A program made the translations under genes and the position numbers. Below, in pieces: positions 13,211 through 21,911 of a stretch of 64,000 nt of DNA (positions are counted from its first letter, which is position 1; each line of letters begins with the position of its first letter). The notes beneath the pieces were generated by a model. That model was given only the letters and a program-made list of their open reading frames with translations. It did no database searches and had not been told where the DNA came from. The stretch is from Streptomyces cinnamoneus (GTDB lineage: Bacteria; Actinomycetota; Actinomycetes; Streptomycetales; Streptomycetaceae). The stretch covers positions 5,577,001-5,641,000 of the forward strand of contig NZ_PKFQ01000001.1 of assembly GCF_002939475.1 (NCBI RefSeq). The letters are read 5' to 3'.

Positions 13211-14056
13211 CTACGCGGTGAAGTCCGCGGCGTGGTCCTCCGCCCACGTCGTGAACGAGCGGGCCGGGTGGCCCGTCAGCTTCGCCACGGCGGCGGCGCC
13301 GGTGACGGGCAGCGGGACGCCCTCCGTCCGCCGCCACAGGTCGAGGAGCGTGTCGGCGAACGGCGCCGGCATGAACGCGGACACCTCCTGCTTCCACTCT
13401 TCCGGACTCACCACGTTGACCGTGATGGCGCGGCCCGTGACGTGGGCCAGCCGGTCGATCTGCTCCTCGAAGGTGAGGGACTCCGGCCCGGAGAGCTCGT
13501 ACGCGGCACCGGCGAGAGCCGAGTCGGTGAGTACCGCGAGCGCCGCCTCCGCGAGGTCGGCCTCGTGGACGGCGTCGGAGTGGGCGGCGGGATGGGGGAG
13601 GTTCACCGAGCCCGTCGCCTTGATGGAGTGGGCCCAGCCGAGGGTGTTGGTGGCGAAGGAGCCCGGCCGCAGGAACGTCGACGTGAAGGGCGCTTCCGTG
13701 AGGGCCTGCTCGACCAGCAGGTGGGGCCGGCCGATCAGGTGCGAGGCGGCGTCCGGGAAGAGGGCCGCGACCGAGGACAGCAGCACGACGTGCTGGACGC
13801 CGGCCTGGGCGGCCTCCTCGACGAACGCGTCGATGTGCGCGGGCTCCGCGTAGAGGAAGACGGACGAGACGCCTTCCAGCGCCGCGGGGAAGGTCGAGGG
13901 ATCGTCGAGCGCGCAGCGCACGACCTCCGTGCCGGCCGGCAGGCCGAGGTCGCCGGCCTCGCGGGAGGAGGCGCGGACGGCGTGGCCGCGGTCGTGGAGC
14001 AGGCCGATGAGGGCACGGGCGACTCGCCCGCGGCTGCCGGTGACGAGAATGGTCAT
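13211..14056 (-). CDS. NmrA-like NAD(P)-binding oxidoreductase
   Basis: A 281-residue atypical short-chain dehydrogenase of the NmrA/quinone oxidoreductase 2 type. The N-terminal Rossmann motif is ILVTGSRGRVARALI. Downstream it has VFLYAEPAHIDAFVEEA, VVLLSSVAALF, and the family's LSGPESLTFEEQI region. There is no clear Y-x-x-x-K catalytic pair, as in NmrA proteins that sense NAD(P) redox state. The ATG at 14056 follows AAGGAA. It is divergent from a MarR gene and a triple operator lies between the two start sites, so MarR repression of this gene is likely. Confidence 0.82.
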   Translation of the reverse strand: MTILVTGSRGRVARALIGLLHDRGHAVRASSREAGDLGLPAGTEVVRCALDDPSTFPAALEGVSSVFLYAEPAHIDAFVEEAAQAGVQHVVLLSSVAALFPDAASHLIGRPHLLVEQALTEAPFTSTFLRPGSFATNTLGWAHSIKATGSVNLPHPAAHSDAVHEADLAEAALAVLTDSALAGAAYELSGPESLTFEEQIDRLAHVTGRAITVNVVSPEEWKQEVSAFMPAPFADTLLDLWRRTEGVPLPVTGAAAVAKLTGHPARSFTTWAEDHAADFTA

Positions 14057-14106
14057 GACGGAGGAAGTTCCTTCCGGATACGTAAAATGCTCAGATGGCG
14101 CATCGA

Positions 14107-14151
14107 TTGCGTCATGCAAGGATTGTGTCGTGCGGAGATTGCGTCACGCAA
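14107..14151. promoter_or_regulatory. Three phased MarR-type operators
   Basis: Three 13-bp palindromic units begin exactly 16 bp apart: TTGCGTCATGCAA (14107-14119), TTGTGTCGTGCGG (14123-14135) and TTGCGTCACGCAA (14139-14151). The third is a perfect palindrome around its central base; the middle one is degenerate. They lie 51 bp from the NmrA-like start and 31 bp before the marR start, placing them where they could block both promoters. Confidence 0.7.
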
Positions 14152-14181
14152 GCAATTATCCGCCGGAGAAGGACGGACCCG

Positions 14182-14658
14182 GTGTCGAAGCGCACGGAGT
14201 TGCTGAAATGGATCGCCGACGAGAGCCGTCGGCACTACGCCGCCTGGACCGTGTTCAACCAGGCCCTCGCCGACCACCTGGGGGTGCACCCCACCGATCT
14301 GCAGTGCCTCAACCTGCTCTGCCTGGACGACGCCGAGCCGCAGACCACGGGCGGCATCGCCAAGCTGACGGGGCTGACCCCCGGGTCGGCCACCCGGCTC
14401 GTCGACCGGCTGGAGAAGGCCGGGCTCGTCGAACGCCGCACCGACCCCACCGACCGCCGGCGCGCCCTGGTGGTGCTGGCACCCGACGCCACGGCCCGGA
14501 TCGGCGCCGCCTGGCAGGTCCCCGGAAACGCCTTCCGAGAGGTCCTCGCCGGCTACTCGGAGGAGGAGCTCACCGTCATCGGCGACTACCTCGGCAAGGT
14601 CACGGAGGTCGGCCGCGCCCAGGCCGAGCGGCTGGGCCGGGAGGGCCGCGCCTCCTGA
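14182..14658 (+). CDS. MarR family transcriptional regulator
   Basis: A 158-residue winged-helix repressor. The recognition region is GGIAKLTGLTPGSATRLVDRL with the wing RRTDPTDRRRALV, typical of MarR. I use GTG at 14182 (VSKRTELLKW), preceded by GGAGAAGGA at 8 bases; the longer frame from 14095 would run through the operator array. It is divergent from the NmrA-like oxidoreductase, its probable target together with itself. The ligand is unknown; redox or phenolic effectors are common for this pairing. Confidence 0.85.
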   Translation: MSKRTELLKWIADESRRHYAAWTVFNQALADHLGVHPTDLQCLNLLCLDDAEPQTTGGIAKLTGLTPGSATRLVDRLEKAGLVERRTDPTDRRRALVVLAPDATARIGAAWQVPGNAFREVLAGYSEEELTVIGDYLGKVTEVGRAQAERLGREGRAS

Positions 14659-14665
14659 CACCCCC

Positions 14666-15415
14666 TCACGCGGGGCGCGCCACCGCGAGCTCCGGCGCCG
14701 CCACGGCCTGCTCGTAGCGCCGCACCAGCAGCGAGACCACCTCCGGCGCCGGACCCAGGACGTCCGCCAGGACGTCCGCGCCCGCCGCCCGCGCCCCCGA
14801 GACGATGCGGTCCGGCAGCCGCCCCGGCGCGAGCACGTACGGGGCCACGGCCACCCGCTCCACGCCCTCCGCGCGGAGCGCCCGGACCGCCTGCGCGGTG
14901 TCCGGTGCGGCGGCGGAGGCGAACGCGGGCCGCACGGCGCGCCAGCCGGTGCGCTGCCACCTGTGGGCGACGCCCGAGAGCACCGCCAGCGCCTCCGGGT
15001 CGGAGGACCCCGCCGACGCCAGGACGACTCCCGTCGCACCCCGGTCGGCGTCCCGCACCCCCGCCTCGCGGAGCCGCCGCTCCAGCGCGGCGACCAGCAG
15101 CTCCGAGGGGCCCAGCACACCGGCCCGGCGCACCGCCAGACCCGGCCGGCCCGCGACCGCGCGGGCGAGCGCGGCGGGCACGTCGCTCTTGGCGTGGAAG
15201 GCACGCGTCAGCAGGAGGGGAACCGCCACCACCTCCCGTACGCCCTCCGCCTCCAGCCGGGACAGCACCTGCCCCACGCCCGGCGCGCAGAAGTCCAGGA
15301 AGCCCACCTCGACGCGCAGTCCCGGCCGGCGTGCCGCGAGGGCCGCACGCAGCGCGGCCACCGTGGCGGCGTGCCGCGGATCACGGCTGCCGTGGGCGAC
15401 GAGCAGCAGAGCCAT
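14666..15415 (-). CDS. Sirohydrochlorin chelatase (CbiX/SirB type)
   Basis: A 249-residue class II chelatase that inserts iron (or cobalt) into sirohydrochlorin. Here iron and siroheme are expected, because the gene ends a sulfite-reductase cluster and that enzyme needs siroheme. The two repeats of the fold are visible: LLVAHGSRDPRHAAT with a metal-binding His, and LLTRAFHAKSDVPAALA with the second His, followed by a related C-terminal half (GVVLASAGSSDPEAL, VAPYVLAPGRLPDRI). The start codon is ATG at 15415, 11 bases downstream of the ssuC stop. Confidence 0.85.
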   Translation of the reverse strand: MALLLVAHGSRDPRHAATVAALRAALAARRPGLRVEVGFLDFCAPGVGQVLSRLEAEGVREVVAVPLLLTRAFHAKSDVPAALARAVAGRPGLAVRRAGVLGPSELLVAALERRLREAGVRDADRGATGVVLASAGSSDPEALAVLSGVAHRWQRTGWRAVRPAFASAAAPDTAQAVRALRAEGVERVAVAPYVLAPGRLPDRIVSGARAAGADVLADVLGPAPEVVSLLVRRYEQAVAAPELAVARPA

Positions 15416-15426
15416 GACCGCACCGC

Positions 15427-16311
15427 CTAGCGGGTCGCCAGCCCGCGGGCCCGCAGGACCCGGCGTTCGAGCGGGCTGAAGACTGCCAGGTCGATGGCGA
15501 TGCCGACGAGGAGGATGAGGATGATCCCGAGGAGGACGCCGGGCATGTCCGAATCCGTCCGGGCGTTCTCAAGGTACTGGCCGAGCCCCAGGCCGAGTTC
15601 GGGTGAGGAGGCGATGAGTTCGGCGGCCATGAGGGAGCGCCAGGAGAAGGCCCAGCCTTGTTTGAGGCCGGCGACGTAGCCGGGGAGGGCGGCGGGCAGC
15701 AGGACGTGGCGGGTGCCGTGCAGACCGGTGGCGCCCATGGTGCGTCCGGCGCGGAGGTACAGGGGTGGCACCTGGTCGATGCCGGAGACGAGGCCGTTGG
15801 CGATGGAGGGCACGGCGCCGAGGAGGATGACGGCGTACATGGCGGTGTCGGTGATGCCGAGCCAGATGACGGCGGCGGGGACCCAGGCGACGGAGGGCAG
15901 TGACTGGAGGCCGGAGAGGAGGGGGCCGAGGGCGGCGCGCAGGAGGGGGAGGCGTGCGATGAGGAGGCCGAGGGGGGTGCCGAGGGCGAGGGCGGCGAGG
16001 AAGCCGAGCAGGCCGCGGGAGACGCTGGTCCAGATGATGTCGAACAGGGTGCCCTGGAGCCAGAGTTCGCGCAGGCTGCGCCAGACGGCGGTGGGGTCGG
16101 GGAGTTTGTAGTCGTCGGTGACGCCGGCGAGGACCAGCAGCTTCCAGACGGTGAGGACGAGGGCGACCGCGACGACGGGCGGCAGCACCTTGTGCAGCAG
16201 CACCTGCCGCAGTGGGGTGCGGCCGACCTGCACGGTGTCGAGCGCGTCGAGACCGGCCTCCAGTCCCGCGAGGTCCGGCTCGGTGGTCCGGGTGGTGTCA
16301 GTCGCGGCCAT
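15427..16311 (-). CDS. ssuC: ABC transporter permease, sulfonate/sulfur type
   Basis: A 294-residue BPD-type permease with about six membrane segments, for example VVAVALVLTVWKLLVLAGV and LLGIILILLVGIAIDLAVF. The EAA-type loop reads GLKQGWAFSWRSLMAAELI. It pairs with the ATPase and lipoprotein encoded just upstream, and its start overlaps the ssuB stop by 14 bases, so translation is coupled. Within a cys cluster the cargo is probably an organosulfonate or sulfate ester; taurine- or nitrate-type permeases look the same at this level. Confidence 0.85.
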   Translation of the reverse strand: MAATDTTRTTEPDLAGLEAGLDALDTVQVGRTPLRQVLLHKVLPPVVAVALVLTVWKLLVLAGVTDDYKLPDPTAVWRSLRELWLQGTLFDIIWTSVSRGLLGFLAALALGTPLGLLIARLPLLRAALGPLLSGLQSLPSVAWVPAAVIWLGITDTAMYAVILLGAVPSIANGLVSGIDQVPPLYLRAGRTMGATGLHGTRHVLLPAALPGYVAGLKQGWAFSWRSLMAAELIASSPELGLGLGQYLENARTDSDMPGVLLGIILILLVGIAIDLAVFSPLERRVLRARGLATR

Positions 16312-17098
16312 GGCGGCGGATCTCCTTGCGCAGTTCTTCGGTGATCTCGATCGACAGGTCGGCGACGGCGGTGTCCTCGATGCGGCGCGGTTGGGGGATG
16401 TCGACGGTCCATTCGCGCACGATCTTGCCGGGGCGGGAGGAGAGGAGGACGACGCGCTGGCCCAGGCGGACGGCTTCGCGGACGTTGTGGGTGACGAACA
16501 GGACGGACAGCCGGGTCTGGGACCAGACGCGGGTGAGCTCGTGGTGGAGGACGTCGCGGGTGATGGCGTCGAGGGCGGCGAAGGGTTCGTCCATGAGCAG
16601 CACGCGGCTGTCCTGGGCGAGGGCGCGGGCGAGGGCGACGCGCTGGCGCATGCCGCCGGAGAGCTCGTGGACGCGTTTGCCGTGGGAGCCGCCGAGGCGG
16701 ACCAGGTCCAGCAACCTCTCGGCCTCGGTGCGGCGTTCGGTGCGGGGGACGCCGCGCAGCCGCAGGGCGAGTTCGATGTTGCGGCCGGCGGTCAGCCAGG
16801 GGAAGAGGGCGTGTTCCTGGAACATCAGGGCGGGACGGCCGCCGGGGACGTCGATGGTGCCGGAGGTGGGCCGGTCGAGCCCGGCGACCAGGTTGAGCAG
16901 GGTCGACTTGCCGCAGCCGGAGGCGCCCAGGATGCAGACGAATTCCCCCGGTCGCACGTCGAGGGAGATGTCCTCCAGCACCGGCTGTCCCCCGCCGGAA
17001 CGGCCGAAGCCCTTGTGCACCCGGTCGATCCGGACGGCCGCCTGCGTCTCGTCGACGACGGGCTCGGTGGAGTTCTCGGTGGTCAGCGCCGGGGTCAT
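16298..17098 (-). CDS. ssuB: ABC transporter ATP-binding protein, sulfonate type
   Basis: A 266-residue ABC ATPase: Walker A GASGCGKSTLLNLVAGL, Q-loop MFQEHALFPW, signature LSGGMRQRVALARAL, Walker B VLLMDEPFAALD and the H-loop LFVTHNV. This is the NitT/TauT/SsuB subfamily. ATG at 17098 has an excellent AGGAGGTGA at 5-6 bases, and the long frame upstream of it is noise. It lies between ssuA and ssuC. Confidence 0.9.
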   Translation of the reverse strand: MTPALTTENSTEPVVDETQAAVRIDRVHKGFGRSGGGQPVLEDISLDVRPGEFVCILGASGCGKSTLLNLVAGLDRPTSGTIDVPGGRPALMFQEHALFPWLTAGRNIELALRLRGVPRTERRTEAERLLDLVRLGGSHGKRVHELSGGMRQRVALARALAQDSRVLLMDEPFAALDAITRDVLHHELTRVWSQTRLSVLFVTHNVREAVRLGQRVVLLSSRPGKIVREWTVDIPQPRRIEDTAVADLSIEITEELRKEIRRHGRD

Positions 17099-17154
17099 CC
17101 GGTCACCTCCTGGTGTGCGGACGGGCATGCGAGCCCCTACTGCCGTGTACACGG

Positions 17155-18261
17155 TCACTGCCTGCCGAGCTTCGCTGCGTCGACCGGGGGCTTGCCCTCG
17201 GCCTTGAGCACCTTGTTGAGGAGGGTCAGGTCGTAGATGCCGGTCAGGTCCGGCTTGTCCAGCAGGCCCGCAGCGACGGCGTGCTCCGCCTGGGCGTCCA
17301 GGGTGGTGGCCAGCGGGTCGTCGGTCGTACGGATCGACTGCCACGCCGGGTCCAGGACGTCGGCGGGCAGGGCGGAGCCGCCCAGCTTCTTCAGGGCGGC
17401 GTTGGCCGATGCCTTGGCCTCGTCGGGGTGGGCGGCGATCCAGGCGTTGGTGCGCACCGAGCCCCGGAGTACTGCTTCCACCACGTCGGGGTGCTTGGCC
17501 AGGAACTTCTGCGACACGACCACGTTGGTGATGACGAACTTGCCGTCCGGCCAGAGCGAGCTCTCGTCCAGCAGCACCTTGCCGCCCTCGGCGACCAGTT
17601 TCGACGCCGTCGGCTCCGGCACCCACGCGCCGTCGACGGAACCCGACTTGAAGGCGTCCGGCGTCACCTTGTTGTCCGTCCGCACGACGGACACGTCGCC
17701 CTTGCCGCTCCGGGGGTCGGTCTTCCACCCCTGGCTCGCGATCCAGTTGAGGAAGGCCACGTCCTGGGTGTTGCCCTTCTGCGGCGTGGCGATCCGCTTG
17801 CCCTTGACGTCCTCCGGCGAGGTGATCTTCTTCGGGTCGACGACCAGCTTCACGCCGCCGGAGGCGGATCCGGAGACGATCCGCAGGTTCCCGCCCTTGG
17901 ACTTGACGTAACCGTTGATCGCGGGAGACGGGCCGATCCAGCCGATGTCGATGGAGCCCGCGTTGAGCGCCTCGATCTCCGACGGCCCCGCGTTGAAGGT
18001 CGTCGCACGGAGCTTCGTGCCGCCCAGCTCCTTCTGGATGAGCCCCTCCTGGTCGCCGACCAGCGCGGTGGCGTGCGTGAGGTTGGGGAAGTAGCCGATG
18101 CGCACGGAGTCCGCGGACAGCTTCTCGCCGCTGACGGCCCGGGCCCTGGCGGGGGACGTGTTCGAGTCCTTCTGGGAGCCGTAGCCGCAGGCGCTCAGGG
18201 CGCCGGTAAGGAGGGGGACGGCGGCGAGTGCCGCGAGGGCTCGGCGAGCGGCAGGTGACAC
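17155..18261 (-). CDS. ssuA: Sulfonate ABC transporter substrate-binding lipoprotein
   Basis: A 368-residue extracytoplasmic binding protein. From the GTG at 18261 the N-terminus is an RR-containing signal peptide ending in the lipobox LSAC, so it is probably a membrane-anchored lipoprotein. The mature part has the SsuA/TauA features VRIGYFPNLTHATALVG, IDIGWIGPSPAINGYV and AFKSGSVDGAWVPEP. The site GAGAGGAA precedes the GTG; an in-frame start at 18330 would spoil the signal peptide. First gene of the transporter set, 57 bases before ssuB. Confidence 0.87.
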   Translation of the reverse strand: MSPAARRALAALAAVPLLTGALSACGYGSQKDSNTSPARARAVSGEKLSADSVRIGYFPNLTHATALVGDQEGLIQKELGGTKLRATTFNAGPSEIEALNAGSIDIGWIGPSPAINGYVKSKGGNLRIVSGSASGGVKLVVDPKKITSPEDVKGKRIATPQKGNTQDVAFLNWIASQGWKTDPRSGKGDVSVVRTDNKVTPDAFKSGSVDGAWVPEPTASKLVAEGGKVLLDESSLWPDGKFVITNVVVSQKFLAKHPDVVEAVLRGSVRTNAWIAAHPDEAKASANAALKKLGGSALPADVLDPAWQSIRTTDDPLATTLDAQAEHAVAAGLLDKPDLTGIYDLTLLNKVLKAEGKPPVDAAKLGRQ

Positions 18262-18319
18262 GAGGGGGGTTCCTCTCGTTCGAGGGGACTGCGGGAGGCG
18301 GGCGAGCGGTGGGCGGGCG

Positions 18320-18430
18320 TCAGCGCGCACATCGGCCGACCCCGCCCTGTCCGCTGCCCAGGGAGCCGCTGCCGATCCGGCCCCCCTCCTTGTCGAAGGC
18401 CGAGAAGAAGTCCCGCGTCACCGATGCCAT
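18320..18430 (-). CDS. 36-residue ORF between cysN and ssuA
   Basis: ATG at 18430 begins one base after the cysN stop, and the stop lies 58 bases before ssuA. The peptide starts MASVTRDFFSAFDKEGG, then is Gly/Ser-rich and ends GRCAR. Codons keep the high-GC third position of real genes. I do not recognise a family. It could be a small coupled protein or chance; there is no strong ribosome site, only GGGA at 8 bases. Confidence 0.4.
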   Translation of the reverse strand: MASVTRDFFSAFDKEGGRIGSGSLGSGQGGVGRCAR

Positions 18431-18431
18431 G

Positions 18432-19760
18432 TCAGAAGTCCCACTCGCCGTCGGTGCTCACGGGCGCGGCCGGGGCGGCGAACGACGTGCCCGCCATGCC
18501 CGCTGTCAGTGTGGTGCCGTCGGTGGGGTCGATGAGGAGGAAGGAGCCGGTGTGGCGGGAGTTGGTGTAGGGGTCGAGGGCGAGGGGTTCGGAGGTGCGG
18601 AGGGTGATACGGCCGATGTCGTTGGCCGTGAGGTGGGTGGGGTGGGGGGTGTGGGTGAGGTCGTCAAGGCTCAGGCGTGAGGGGAGGTCCTTCACGATCG
18701 CTTTGACGGTGCGGGTGGTGTGTTTGAGCAGGACACGATCACCGGTGCGCAGGGGGCGGTCGGCGAGGTGGCAGACGGTGGCCTCGATATCGCGGGTGGT
18801 GGGGGGTGCGCTGGTGGTGGGGGTGATGAGGTCGCCGCGGGAGATGTCGAGGTCGTCGGCGAGCCGTAGGGTCACAGACTGGGGCGCCCAGGCCAGATCG
18901 ACGCTGGTGCCCAGGGCGTCGATGGCGGTGATGGTGCTGGTACGGCCGCTGGGCAGGACAGCGACCCGGTCGCCGACGCGGAAGACGCCGCAGGCGATCT
19001 GGCCGGCGTAGCCGCGGTAGTCGCGGTGCCCGGGGGTCTGGGGGCGGATGACGTACTGGACGGGAAAACGGGCCGCGCTGGTGGTGGGGTCGGTGCCGAC
19101 GGGCACGCTCTCCAGGTGTTCGAGCACGGTGGGCCCGCCGTACCAGTCCATGTGCGCGGAGGGGACCACCACGTTGTCCCCCGCGAGCGCGGAGACCGGG
19201 ATGGCGGTGACCTCCCCGATACCCAGCCGGCTCGCGTAGGCGGTGAACTCCCCCGCGATCGCGGCGAAGACGGACTCGGCGTAACCGACCAGATCCATCT
19301 TGTTCACGGCCAGCACCACATGGGGAACCCGCAGCAAAGCCGCGACAGCCGCGTGACGGCGGGTCTGCTCGACCACCCCGTTGCGGGCGTCGACCAGGAC
19401 CACGGCAAGCCCTGCGGTGGAGGCGCCGGTGACCATGTTGCGCGTGTACTGCACATGCCCGGGCGTGTCGGCCAGGATGAAACGCCGCCGCGGGGTGGCG
19501 AAGTAGCGGTGGGCGACGTCGATGGTGATGCCCTGCTCACGCTCCGCCCGCAGCCCGTCCGTCAGCAACGCCAGATCAGGTGCGGCCGCACCGCGGTGGC
19601 GCGAGGCGCGTTCGACGGCGTCAAGCTGGTCGGCCAGAACCGACTTCGAGTCATGCAACAGCCGGCCCACCAGGGTGGACTTGCCGTCGTCGACGGAGCC
19701 GGCGGTGGCGAACCGCAGCAGCGAAGCAGCCGCCAGGCCCACCATGTCGGTGGTGGTCAT
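18432..19760 (-). CDS. cysN: Sulfate adenylyltransferase, GTPase subunit
   Basis: Regulatory GTPase half of ATP sulfurylase; GTP hydrolysis drives formation of adenosine 5'-phosphosulfate by CysD. 442 residues, so CysN alone, without the fused CysC domain seen in CysNC. EF-Tu-like motifs are clear: G1 GSVDDGKSTLVGRLLHD, switch region REQGITIDVAHRYF, G3 LADTPGHVQY, G4 AVNKMDLV. Two beta-barrel domains follow. Its ATG lies 2 bases downstream of the cysD stop. Confidence 0.95.
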   Translation of the reverse strand: MTTTDMVGLAAASLLRFATAGSVDDGKSTLVGRLLHDSKSVLADQLDAVERASRHRGAAAPDLALLTDGLRAEREQGITIDVAHRYFATPRRRFILADTPGHVQYTRNMVTGASTAGLAVVLVDARNGVVEQTRRHAAVAALLRVPHVVLAVNKMDLVGYAESVFAAIAGEFTAYASRLGIGEVTAIPVSALAGDNVVVPSAHMDWYGGPTVLEHLESVPVGTDPTTSAARFPVQYVIRPQTPGHRDYRGYAGQIACGVFRVGDRVAVLPSGRTSTITAIDALGTSVDLAWAPQSVTLRLADDLDISRGDLITPTTSAPPTTRDIEATVCHLADRPLRTGDRVLLKHTTRTVKAIVKDLPSRLSLDDLTHTPHPTHLTANDIGRITLRTSEPLALDPYTNSRHTGSFLLIDPTDGTTLTAGMAGTSFAAPAAPVSTDGEWDF

Positions 19761-19762
19761 GA

Positions 19763-20653
19763 TCAGAAATACCCCTCGCGCTTGCGGTCCTCCATCGCGG
19801 CCTCCGACAGCTTGTCGTCGGCCCGGGTGGCACCCCGCTCGGTCAGCCGGGACGCCGTGATCTCAGCGATCACCGCCTCGATCGTGACCGCGTCGGAATC
19901 CACCGCCCCGGTGCAGGACATGTCACCGACCGTGCGATACCGCACCAGCCGCCGCTCCACCCGCTCACCCTCGCGCGGACCACCCCACCCGCCCGGCGCC
20001 AGCCACATCCCCTCCCGCGCGAACACCTCACGCTCATGCGCGAAGTAGATCGACGGCAACTCGATCTTCTCCCGGGCGATGTACTGCCACACATCCAGCT
20101 CGGTGAAGTTCGACAACGGAAACACCCGCACATGCTCCCCCGGCGCGTGCCGGCCGTTGTAGAGCTGCCACAGCTCCGGACGCTGCCGCCGCGGATCCCA
20201 GCCACCGAACTCGTCCCGCAGCGAGAACACCCGCTCCTTCGCCCGCGCCTTCTCCTCGTCCCGCCGCCCGCCACCGAAGACCGCATCGAAACGATGCCGC
20301 CCGATCGCCTCCAGCAACGGCACCGTCTGCAAGGGATTACGCGTACCGTCCCCCCGCTCACGCAACCGGCCGTCATCGATGAACTCCTGCACCGACGCCA
20401 CATGCAGCCGCAACCCGTGCTCGGCCACCACCCGGTCCCGATACGCCAGGACCTCGGGAAAGTTGTGCCCGGTATCCACGTGCAACAACGCGAACGGCAC
20501 CGCCGCCGGCGCGAACGCCTTCAACGCCAGATGCAGCATGACGATCGAGTCCTTACCACCGGAAAACAACATCACCGGCCGCTCGAACTCACCCGCCACC
20601 TCCCGAAAGACATGCACCGCCTCCGACTCCAGCACATCCACATGCGACAACAC
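19763..20653 (-). CDS. cysD: Sulfate adenylyltransferase, catalytic subunit
   Basis: Forms APS from sulfate and ATP together with CysN. The PP-loop is LFSGGKDS (Ser31-Ser36), followed by LLHVDTGHNFPEV, FGGGRRDEEKARAKERVFS and the conserved C-terminus AAMEDRKREGYF. The only in-frame start giving the family N-terminus is GTG at 20653 (LSHVDVLESEAVHVF). An ATG at 20681 overlaps the cysC stop as ATGA, the expected coupling geometry, but is one base out of frame with cysD. Either the start has moved to the GTG or there is a single-base indel (natural or sequencing) between 20653 and 20681. Confidence 0.92.
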   Translation of the reverse strand: MLSHVDVLESEAVHVFREVAGEFERPVMLFSGGKDSIVMLHLALKAFAPAAVPFALLHVDTGHNFPEVLAYRDRVVAEHGLRLHVASVQEFIDDGRLRERGDGTRNPLQTVPLLEAIGRHRFDAVFGGGRRDEEKARAKERVFSLRDEFGGWDPRRQRPELWQLYNGRHAPGEHVRVFPLSNFTELDVWQYIAREKIELPSIYFAHEREVFAREGMWLAPGGWGGPREGERVERRLVRYRTVGDMSCTGAVDSDAVTIEAVIAEITASRLTERGATRADDKLSEAAMEDRKREGYF

Positions 20654-20677
20654 GTAAGGCCTGCCCCGCGACCACGG

Positions 20678-21214
20678 TCATATCAACCCCCGCTCGCTCA
20701 ACAAAACGTGCAGCGCCGCCACCGACTCCTCAACACCCTGCTCATGGGCGGCGATCCGCAGGTCCGGGGCCACCGGCACCTCATACGGATCGTCCACCCC
20801 CGTCAGACCCGACAACCGCCCCGCCGCCTGCCGCGCGTACAAGCCCTTCACATCCCGCACCGCGCACACCTCCACCGGCGTCGCCACATGCACCTCCACG
20901 AACCCGGTGCCCCGCACCCGGTGACGCTCACGCACCGCCTCCCGCGCATCCGCATACGGCGCGATCACCGGAACCAGCACCAGCACCCCATGCGAGGCCA
21001 ACAACTGCGCCACAAAACCGATCCGCTCCACGTTCACGAACCGGTCCTCACGCGAGAAACCCAGACCCGCGGAGAGGAACTCACGGACCTCGTCCCCGTC
21101 CAGCACCTCCACCCGCCCACCCACACCACGCAACCGCCCCGCCAACGCACGCGCGATCGTCGTCTTCCCCGCACTCGGCAGGCCCGTGAGCCACACGGTG
21201 GCGCCCACGCTCAT
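20678..21214 (-). CDS. cysC: Adenylylsulfate kinase
   Basis: Phosphorylates APS to PAPS. 178 residues with the P-loop GLPSAGKT (G11-T18), VEVLDGDEVREFLSAGLGF and GFVEVHVATPVEVC. ATG at 21214 follows GGGAG at 6 bases. Since the neighbouring reductase looks like an APS reductase, PAPS made here may serve sulfotransferases rather than reduction. It sits 13 bases after cysH. Confidence 0.92.
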   Translation of the reverse strand: MSVGATVWLTGLPSAGKTTIARALAGRLRGVGGRVEVLDGDEVREFLSAGLGFSREDRFVNVERIGFVAQLLASHGVLVLVPVIAPYADAREAVRERHRVRGTGFVEVHVATPVEVCAVRDVKGLYARQAAGRLSGLTGVDDPYEVPVAPDLRIAAHEQGVEESVAALHVLLSERGLI

Positions 21215-21227
21215 GTCGTACTCCCTG

Positions 21228-21911
21228 TCATCCGTGCAGTCCGCACTCGGTCTTGGCCCGGCCGGCCCAGCGTCCGGCCCGGGTGTCCTCGCCCTCACGC
21301 ACCGCGCGGGTGCAAGGAGCGCAGCCGATGGAGGTGTAGCCCTCCATCAGCAGGGGGTTGGTGAGCACGCCGTGCTCGGTGACGTAGGCGTCCACGTCGT
21401 CCTGGGTCCAGCGGGCGATGGGGGAGACCTTGACCTTCCGCCGCCGCGCGTCCCAGCCGACGACCGGCGTGCCGGCCCTGGCCGGCGACTCGTCGCGCCG
21501 CAGGCCCGTCGCCCAGGCGTCGTAGGAGGCCAGCCCCTCGTCCAGGGGCCGCACCTTCCGCAGCGCGCAGCACAGGTCCGGGTCGCGGTCGTGGAGCGCC
21601 GGTCCGTACTCGGCGTCCTGTTCGGCGACGCTCTGCCGGGGCGTGAGCGTGACGAGCCGGACGTCCATGACGGCCGCGACGGCGTCCCGGGTGCCGAGGG
21701 TCTCGGGGAAGTGGTAGCCGGTGTCCAGGAAGACCACGTCGATGCCCGGGACGGCCCGCGAGGCGAGGTGGGCGACCACCGCGTCCTCCATGGAGGAGGT
21801 GACGCACAGGCGCTCCCCGAAGGTCTCGGCCGCCCAGCGCAGGATGTCCGTCGCCGGTGCGTCCTCCAGTTCCCGGCCCGCCCGCTCGGCCAGTCGCTCA
21901 AGGTCCGTCAT
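21228..21911 (-). CDS. cysH: Adenylylsulfate (APS) reductase
   Basis: Reduces activated sulfate to sulfite. 227 residues. Cys114-Cys115 (DPDLCCALRKV) and Cys197-x2-Cys200 (GCAPC) are the four ligands of a [4Fe-4S] cluster found in APS reductases and missing from PAPS-specific enzymes. The catalytic Cys is in the C-terminal ECGLH (222-226). N-terminal features include CVTSSMEDAV and VVFLDTGYHFPET. Its start overlaps the end of the small zinc-ribbon gene by 14 bases, so translation is coupled. Confidence 0.93.
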   Translation of the reverse strand: MTDLERLAERAGRELEDAPATDILRWAAETFGERLCVTSSMEDAVVAHLASRAVPGIDVVFLDTGYHFPETLGTRDAVAAVMDVRLVTLTPRQSVAEQDAEYGPALHDRDPDLCCALRKVRPLDEGLASYDAWATGLRRDESPARAGTPVVGWDARRRKVKVSPIARWTQDDVDAYVTEHGVLTNPLLMEGYTSIGCAPCTRAVREGEDTRAGRWAGRAKTECGLHG

